DNA of 29,279 bases, from assembly GCA_036397995.1 (NCBI GenBank), contig DASWHX010000213.1, forward strand, positions 1-29,279, read 5' to 3'. This DNA is from DASWHX01 sp036397995 (GTDB lineage Bacteria > Bacteroidota > Bacteroidia > Cytophagales > Cyclobacteriaceae). Position numbers and translations under genes: made by a program. Position 1 is the first letter of the stretch. Each line of letters begins with the position of its first letter. Below the pieces are notes generated by a model. That model saw only the letters and a program-made list of their open reading frames with translations. It was not told the origin of the DNA and made no database searches. Below, piece after piece: positions 25,301 through 29,279 of the stretch.

Positions 25301-25539
25301 ACATCGGTTATCCTGTCAAATTCACCTTCCAAAAAATTGATCGCTTCCTTAGCAGCAACATCCCCACCCTCGTAAAAATATACATCGAAATTATCGGATG
25401 AATAAAATTTCCAATCAAAGACTTTATACTGAACCCTGTTTTTCCCAAACTTTTCCCTCGCCTGCTGGGCATAAAGCGGATTCAAAATTGTGAAAAAACA
25501 AAGAATGATTACGCATATAGCAACACGCCCTTCCCTCAT
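22333..25539 (-). CDS. Outer-membrane protein: gluzincin-like domain, TolB-like propeller and Omp85-like barrel
   Basis: A 1068-residue exported protein with a signal peptide (hydrophobic 7-24, cut near LYAQ). Residues about 40-275 look like a gluzincin (peptidase MA clan) domain: WKFYSSDNFDVYFYEGG, a helix with AINFLEGEFDRITDVIGY, and the PTWFVEGASAYIA motif at 171-183. The zinc HExxH is replaced by QELIY (138-142), so catalysis looks lost while the third-ligand Glu176 remains. About 290-575 carries TolB/WD40-like propeller strands (KLSPDATKLAYVRN, NPVFIPNSNIILFSSNRAND). From about 660 a beta barrel begins, with LLGGVDNWLFSKTKN and an end in GFDF, like BamA/surface-antigen barrels. It starts 27 bases after the FAD gene and is probably cotranscribed. 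Databases often call such proteins TolB, but the size and barrel show otherwise. Function is unknown. Confidence 0.8.
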   Translation of the reverse strand: MREGRVAICVIILCFFTILNPLYAQQAREKFGKNRVQYKVFDWKFYSSDNFDVYFYEGGDVAAKEAINFLEGEFDRITDVIGYSPYTKTKVFLYNSIADLQQSNVGINDLDYSEGGQTNFIKSYVEIAHPGTVNDFRQELIYNTSRLLINDMMFGGSLSDMFQSAYLLHLPTWFVEGASAYIANGWSLEMDDYIRDFVTAQRRLRLSRLTGEEARLAGQSIWNYIAETYGRSSISNILNLTRIIRNEEKSIANTLGLSFRQFLNDWQDFYIEIEQIVSTDYVDPADALQVLEKNRKGFDYSQVKLSPDATKLAYVRNYNGRYSVWIRDLDTQNEDKVLSGGYKVINQKVDYQSPLLGWADNTTLGVVNYEKARTTLWLYDITTRTRIPTRFERFEKVHSFNFSGNGRLAIMSADVAGINDLYLVSVTRSRIKRLTNDLYDEINPVFIPNSNIILFSSNRANDTLSVVSESYKDLGDNFNLFLYNLDTTNLTLNRVTNTFSQDVSPLALNYSDFYYLSDQKGIQNVFNYNLIDSIYSQVSNFSNNIRYYDLNFNLGRAAFVMENENVSNIYIDYNFDRNRSIFTSQTKRQSVKQARFITDRRRQNLVNRSNKVEVDFSKPDSVQQSKAKEDIIDTDNYVFDKELESKARIDQPESFLSQYRRFQTQKTIFGPLDYETRFSADNLVTSWVIDPMIGFGILIETQMKDILEDHSFTGSVMGTTDFRSGDFVGEYKFLRGMIDYGFRFYRRVMEWPTAEDVPQKYKKNIIELSASYPLSVRSRFTLKPFFGNTKFEDLDFALLGGQIPPGRAATINRNYVGINSELVYDNSISRGMNIIEGTRVKITFKHWEGITDKDKSFSNLTFDFRHYQKISREFVFATRIFYGKFFGRNPQNYLLGGVDNWLFSKTKNRGDSENQGSPLYTARNSDNSDLLFLEYVTPLRGFSYNTFYGNDALVLNAELRFPVIKYFYKGPISSNFFRNLQFIGFYDIGSSWTGPNPFSEKNEVNTLVIDRGIFRSEIKNYRSPWLQSFGAGLRTVILGFFMKFDLAWPVENFERGTPKFQASFGFDF

Positions 25540-25566
25540 GCAGAAATTTGTTTTGGAACCTGAAAT

Positions 25567-26619
25567 TTAATCAAAAAAACGTTTTATATCTATCTCTCTA
25601 TCAAGTTCTTTGCCATTCTCAAACTTATCCGCTAAAAGTTTAGAAATGTACGGCGCTAAGGAAACTCCCTTGGTGCCCAGTCCATTTAATATGCCCAATT
25701 TCTTATTGTGAGGATGTTCGCCGGCAACCGGCCGACGGTCTACTGAACTAGGCCTGAATCCTGCAATTTGATTTCTTATCCTTATTTCAGGAAGAAAGAA
25801 GGAATGGATTCTTTCCAGCAGAATCTCCCTTGCCTTAATGGTCGTCTCCATGGTTTCATCATTAAAATCATAAGTTGCTCCCACCTTAATCAGGCCATCA
25901 CTTTGTGGCAAAATAAAGGCAGGACCGTTAAAGATCATTTCTGGTAATTGAATGCTGGTTTCGACTTCCAGCAATTCTCCTTTCACCGCGTTAAAAGGTT
26001 TATCACCAAATGGAGTTTTTCTCACGCCTTCATAACCTAAACATAAAATTAGCCGGTCTGCAGTAGATCCATTTACCGCGAATGGAGACTGCCAGTTGAT
26101 GTTATCAAGAGTTACTTTTTCCTGACGGTAGATCCCCAATTCCATAAAATAATTTTTGAGCGCCTTCAGGAATATTGAAACATTGAGATACCCGGAATTG
26201 TTAAGAAGAATTCCACCGTAACTATCTTTTATGAATTCAGAATAATTGCCCGGCCTGGTAATCTCCTGAACAAAAGCCGGAACTTCAGCAGCTGGTAAAC
26301 TTAACCAATGATTCTGTTCCTGCATATTTTGGAAAAACCTGAAAACAGGCATCTCATGGAAAAATTTTGCATTGACGAGCTTTTCAAGCTCCTTATAGAA
26401 TTTTGGAAAACAGGCAAACACCTCCTGGGCTTTCCATGTTGTAACCCACCTCCTTCCGGTGATGGGATTGAAAATACCTGCAGCAGCCATTGAAGATGAA
26501 TGCAAATCGGGATCATTAAAAATAAGAACGGTCTTCTTCCTTCTCATCAACTCAACTGCCAAAGCTGTCCCTGCCAAGCCCTGGCCAACGATTATATAGT
26601 CATATACCGTCAAGTTCAA
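25567..26619 (-). CDS. FAD-dependent oxidoreductase (DAO/glycine-oxidase-like)
   Basis: A 350-residue flavoprotein of the D-amino-acid oxidase (DAO) superfamily. The N-terminal dinucleotide fold is clear (YDYIIVGQGLAGTALAVEL, GxGxxG at about 12-17). Other family marks are AAAGIFNPITGRRW (46-59), ILCLGYEG near 200, and the C-terminal IAGFRPSSVDRRPVAG with GLGTKGVSLAPYISKLLA, which holds the FAD. Relatives oxidise amino groups of small amino acids or modified tRNA bases (MnmC C-terminal part), so the substrate is open. No in-frame ATG exists before the Rossmann motif: the frame is closed by a stop upstream, leaving TTG 26617-26619 or TTG 26611-26613. It is divergent from the hydrolase gene, sharing a 51-base gap. 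Confidence 0.88.
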   Translation of the reverse strand: MNLTVYDYIIVGQGLAGTALAVELMRRKKTVLIFNDPDLHSSSMAAAGIFNPITGRRWVTTWKAQEVFACFPKFYKELEKLVNAKFFHEMPVFRFFQNMQEQNHWLSLPAAEVPAFVQEITRPGNYSEFIKDSYGGILLNNSGYLNVSIFLKALKNYFMELGIYRQEKVTLDNINWQSPFAVNGSTADRLILCLGYEGVRKTPFGDKPFNAVKGELLEVETSIQLPEMIFNGPAFILPQSDGLIKVGATYDFNDETMETTIKAREILLERIHSFFLPEIRIRNQIAGFRPSSVDRRPVAGEHPHNKKLGILNGLGTKGVSLAPYISKLLADKFENGKELDREIDIKRFFD

Positions 26620-26620
26620 A

Positions 26621-26651
26621 TTTGAAATATCTTAAGAATACAGCAACTTTG
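26621..26651 (+). promoter_or_regulatory. Candidate promoter for the hydrolase-pssA unit
   Basis: TTTG (26621-26624), a 19-base spacer and CAACTTTG (26644-26651) fit the Bacteroidota consensus with one mismatch at the first base of the -7 box. It sits in the divergent gap, 20 bases before the ATG of the metallo-hydrolase. Confidence 0.45.
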
Positions 26652-26670
26652 TATCGCGAATAAAGCTACC

Positions 26671-27321
26671 ATGATTAAAATTAAAAAATTTGTCTTTAAT
26701 CCGTTTTCAGAAAATACTTATGTGCTTTTTGATGAAACGCGGGAAGCAGTGATTATTGACCCGGGATGTTCAACTCCTGGGGAAGAAAGAGAATTGAAAA
26801 GTTACGTTGAAAAGTATCAACTGAAGGTGATAGCTGTTTTGAATACTCATGGTCACATCGACCATGTTCTGGGTAACCAATTTGTTGCAGACACATGGAA
26901 TGTGAAGCTTGGGATGTGTAAGAGAGATCTTCCTACCTATAAATCAGTAATCTCCTACGCATCAAACTATGGATTTCCAAAATACCGGGAAATGGAGCCT
27001 GGATTTTTTCTGGATGAAGAAGATGAATTTGAATTTGGAGTGAGTACACTCAGCGTAATCTTTACACCGGGACATTCAGTTGGGCATATCGTTTTTGTGA
27101 ACCAGGAACAACAGTTTGTTATTGGCGGCGATGTGTTGTTCAGCGGAAGTATTGGAAGGACAGACCTTCCCGGCGGAAATTTTGACACTCTGATTGAAAG
27201 TATTCAGGACAAGTTATTTTCCCTGCACGACAGTTTTGTCGTATATTCAGGTCATGGACCTGAAACCACCATCGGTGAAGAAAAGGTCAGCAATCCTTTT
27301 TGCCGAATTGAACAAGAGTAG
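26671..27321 (+). CDS. Metallo-beta-lactamase-fold hydrolase (glyoxalase II-like)
   Basis: A 216-residue cytoplasmic hydrolase with the metallo-beta-lactamase fold. The zinc motif HxHxDH is seen as THGHIDH (about 61-66), with later ligands in FTPGHSVGHI (H at about 134), the aspartate in VIGGDVLF and the final histidine in VYSGHGPETTIGEE. The short length and the final YSGHGPETT/IGxE pattern put it with the glyoxalase II-like/YcbL-type hydrolases, which cleave thioesters such as S-lactoylglutathione; it has no features of true beta-lactamases. The substrate is not known, and Bacteroidota generally lack glutathione, so another thiol ester is likely. It has its own candidate promoter. pssA begins 9 bases after it and in the same frame. 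Confidence 0.92.
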   Translation: MIKIKKFVFNPFSENTYVLFDETREAVIIDPGCSTPGEERELKSYVEKYQLKVIAVLNTHGHIDHVLGNQFVADTWNVKLGMCKRDLPTYKSVISYASNYGFPKYREMEPGFFLDEEDEFEFGVSTLSVIFTPGHSVGHIVFVNQEQQFVIGGDVLFSGSIGRTDLPGGNFDTLIESIQDKLFSLHDSFVVYSGHGPETTIGEEKVSNPFCRIEQE

Positions 27322-27330
27322 AATCACCAT

Positions 27331-28014
27331 TTGAAAAATCTGCCGCATATTCTCACTTTATTTAACCTGTTGAGTGGATGCCTTGGGATCACTTTTCTTT
27401 TTCAGGGCCATTTAAGTCTTGGGGCCATAATGATCTTTGCCGGCGCTATCTTTGATTTCCTTGATGGATTTGCGGCCCGGATGTTAAATGCAAAGAGTGA
27501 GCTGGGAAAACAATTAGATTCTCTGGCTGATTTGGTTACATTTGGCGTTTTGCCCGCTCTGATACTTTATACATTATCAGCGAATCTCAACGATGGTTGG
27601 ATTTCCTATCTTCCGTTAGGAGTTGCAATTGCGGCCGCCTTACGCCTGGCCAAATTCAATATCGATGACCGGCAAACAAATTTCTTTATTGGTTTGCCTA
27701 CGCCAGCTGCAGCGCTGCTGGTTGCTTCAATTCCATTTATTATGGATGAAGAACATGTTACCGGAACATTGAATATTTATAGTCTGATAGGATTAAGTGT
27801 CTTCCTTTCTATTATGATGATATCCCGGGTTAAGCTGATGTCATTTAAATTTTCGCATTATAACTGGAAAGAAAATGAACCAAAATATATTCTGATTCTA
27901 TTGTTCCTGGTGCTTGTCTTTTATTTCTCATTCATTTCCATACCCCTGATATTTTTGCTCTATTTAATCTTTTCAGTTTTTGTGAAATATCCAGAAACCA
28001 CAAAAAAAGGCTGA
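27331..28014 (+). CDS. pssA: CDP-diacylglycerol-serine O-phosphatidyltransferase
   Basis: A 227-residue integral membrane enzyme with about 6-8 hydrophobic segments. The full CDP-alcohol phosphatidyltransferase signature is present at residues 42-67: D42, D45, G46, A49, R50, G59, D63 and D67 (DFLDGFAAR then GKQLDSLAD), so metal and CDP-diacylglycerol binding are expected. It makes phosphatidylserine from CDP-diacylglycerol and serine, the precursor of phosphatidylethanolamine. The opening (KNLPHILTLFNLLSGCLGI) matches bacterial PssA of this phylum. The start must be TTG: only three codons separate it from the in-frame stop of the preceding gene, and no ATG comes before the first membrane helix. 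No psd (decarboxylase) is in the window. Confidence 0.93.
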   Translation: MKNLPHILTLFNLLSGCLGITFLFQGHLSLGAIMIFAGAIFDFLDGFAARMLNAKSELGKQLDSLADLVTFGVLPALILYTLSANLNDGWISYLPLGVAIAAALRLAKFNIDDRQTNFFIGLPTPAAALLVASIPFIMDEEHVTGTLNIYSLIGLSVFLSIMMISRVKLMSFKFSHYNWKENEPKYILILLFLVLVFYFSFISIPLIFLLYLIFSVFVKYPETTKKG

Positions 28015-28032
28015 TTTGAATCTTTTAGGCAA

Positions 28033-28040
28033 TATTTTTG
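28033..28040 (+). promoter_or_regulatory. Candidate promoter -7 element for porU
   Basis: TATTTTTG matches TAnnTTTG exactly and lies 60 bases before the porU ATG, in the 86-base gap after pssA. A TTTG at 28015-28018 is 14 bases upstream, shorter than usual for a -33 box. Confidence 0.4.
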
Positions 28041-28100
28041 CATTTAAACCGTTGACTTTTCACTAATTATCCGGATATATTTCTGGCTTTCAGTAATCCT

Positions 28101-29279
28101 ATGTTCCATCCTCAGACTCAAAAGTATTTCACTTGTCTTCTGCCTGCCCTATTATTGATCTTTACCAACACCGGATACTCGTTTCAGCCAAGCTTATCTA
28201 ACTCTATTCTCAGCTCCGGGAAATGGATTAAGATAGAGGTGAGCGAGCGCGGCATTTACAGAATTACAAAACAAGATTTGCTCAATTCCGGCTTTAGCTC
28301 TGCCGGGATCGTTCCATCAAAAATCAGACTTTTTGGTAATGGAGGAAAAGTTATTCCCCAAAAAATAAGTGATCCGAGACCAGAAGACCTCATAGAAAAT
28401 GCGATTTATATTACCGGAAGTAACGACGGAACTTTTGACACGAGTGATGTAATACTTTTTTTTGCCGATGGACCGGATGAATTGCGATACGATCAGAGTA
28501 ATAAGCTGCAGTATTCCAGAAACCCATATTCAAATTCCTCTTATTACTTCCTTACAATTTCCGATAATGATGGCAAAAGAATTGAATCCAGGATTAATGA
28601 AGGCGGTTCTTTTACTCTTATTGATTATTATCACGATCTTAAATCGCACGAAGTAGATGAACATAATATATTACAAGCCCTTATAACTTCATATGGTGGT
28701 TCCGGACGGGAATGGTATGGAGAAAGATTTAAGGAAAATCTTAATCAATCCATCTCTTTTAATATAGATAACTTATTTGATGCGGGTAATTCTACACTCA
28801 TCACTTCTCTTTTGGGCGTTTCGAAGACCTCATCATCATTCCAGACAAAAATAAATAATATTCTTCTGGGCGATCAACCAATTACTGCCATACCTGATTC
28901 AAGATATGGGGTAAAGGGACAAGCTCGGGTTGACACTTTTTTGATTTCCAATTCACTATTGGGTCAGATCCAAAATGCGGAAATTCAATTACAGTATTTT
29001 CCTGGTAATGCAATCGAGGATGCCGGATATTTAAACTACCTCATCTTGGCGGCTGAAAGAAAATTAATTAAGGGAGCCGGGTCACTCATATTTCAGAACC
29101 TGTTAACCAATGTTTCAGGGAGTCATACTTATGCGATACAAAATTTACAAACCCCCGATATTATTTGGGATATAACAAATCCCAAAAGTCCTGTCCTGCA
29201 AGAGTTTGATTTCACCGGCGATACAGGCATGTTTGGAATAACAACAGACAGTTTGCACCGGTTCATTGCATTCAATTCA
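28101..29279 (+). CDS. porU: PorU, type IX secretion signal peptidase/sortase (5' part)
   Basis: The reading frame opens at ATG 28101 and runs 393 codons to the right edge without a stop; the gene continues beyond. It starts with a basic-hydrophobic signal peptide (about 8-27), then the N-terminal PorU domain: SGKWIKIEVSERGIYRITK, IRLFGNGGKVIPQ, DVILFFADGPD, SSYYFLTISDNDGKRIE and the GGSGREWYGERF segment, all typical of PorU. The gingipain-like (C25) catalytic domain with its Cys and His would lie beyond the window. PorU removes the C-terminal signal of T9SS cargo at the cell surface and attaches cargo to lipopolysaccharide. Together with sprA it shows a working T9SS in this organism. porV often follows it, which cannot be checked here. 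Confidence 0.9.
   Translation, partial: MFHPQTQKYFTCLLPALLLIFTNTGYSFQPSLSNSILSSGKWIKIEVSERGIYRITKQDLLNSGFSSAGIVPSKIRLFGNGGKVIPQKISDPRPEDLIENAIYITGSNDGTFDTSDVILFFADGPDELRYDQSNKLQYSRNPYSNSSYYFLTISDNDGKRIESRINEGGSFTLIDYYHDLKSHEVDEHNILQALITSYGGSGREWYGERFKENLNQSISFNIDNLFDAGNSTLITSLLGVSKTSSSFQTKINNILLGDQPITAIPDSRYGVKGQARVDTFLISNSLLGQIQNAEIQLQYFPGNAIEDAGYLNYLILAAERKLIKGAGSLIFQNLLTNVSGSHTYAIQNLQTPDIIWDITNPKSPVLQEFDFTGDTGMFGITTDSLHRFIAFNS

Noticed and set aside
22333..25539. Annotation as the Tol-Pal protein TolB
   Set aside because: The protein is more than twice TolB's length, has an N-terminal protease-like domain and a C-terminal barrel, and no tolQRA or pal genes are near.
26671..27321. Beta-lactamase (antibiotic resistance)
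   Set aside because: It has the fold but lacks a signal peptide, and the length and final motif are those of glyoxalase II-like hydrolases.
28462..28656. Separate small plus-strand gene
   Set aside because: It lies in another frame inside porU, whose frame is open across the whole region and carries family motifs.
1..29279. CRISPR array, insertion sequence, prophage or defence island
   Set aside because: No regularly spaced repeats, transposase, integrase, phage or nuclease-type defence genes are visible; gaps between genes are all under about 150 bases.

Overview
This window looks like a chromosomal segment of a Bacteroidota bacterium, probably of the Cytophagales type. The evidence is the presence of type IX secretion genes (sprA, the start of porU), Bacteroidota-only lipoprotein families (DUF4292, DUF4837), a TonB with an acidic linker, AT-rich sequence, little Shine-Dalgarno signal before genes, and several copies of the phylum's promoter -7 element TAnnTTTG. 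I assign 22 protein genes; two are cut by the window edges (threonine dehydrogenase on the left, PorU on the right) and one is a truncated remnant. I see no tRNA, rRNA, CRISPR array, phage or insertion-sequence gene. No stretch longer than about 150 bases lacks a gene.

Layout. 1-2631 (+): end of an L-threonine dehydrogenase-like epimerase, an enoyl-CoA hydratase and a polysaccharide flippase, tightly packed. 2733-9332 (+): an envelope block of TPR protein, DUF4292 lipoprotein and EnvC-like degenerate LytM protein with overlapping genes, then tatA, then an MltD-like lytic transglycosylase overlapping a DUF4837 lipoprotein. 9389-20212 (+): hybrid malic enzyme, ruvA (4-base overlap), sprA (2378 codons), gcvH and a VanZ-like gene. 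20277-21426 (+): a complete tonB with a good intrinsic terminator, then a second tonB copy broken after about 70 codons exactly at a perfect nested palindrome. 21398-26619 (-): yicC, a 1068-residue outer-membrane protein and an FAD oxidoreductase, read leftwards. 26671-29279 (+): a metallo-beta-lactamase-fold hydrolase, phosphatidylserine synthase and the first 393 codons of porU.

How the genes fit together. Much of the window serves the cell envelope: peptidoglycan (EnvC-like, MltD-like), protein export (TatA, SprA, PorU), energy transduction to the outer membrane (TonB), phospholipid synthesis (PssA) and glycan export (flippase). Core housekeeping genes (ruvA, gcvH, maeB) are interleaved with the secretion genes.

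Most of this is ordinary conserved backbone, and I do not see an obvious new defence or mobile system. The places most worth a second look are the 1068-residue protein, which appears to fuse a metal-site-less gluzincin domain, a TolB-like propeller and an Omp85-like barrel; the truncated tonB copy ending at the nested palindrome; the envC/tatA/mltD block with two unknown lipoproteins; and the high number of non-ATG (mainly TTG) start codons.
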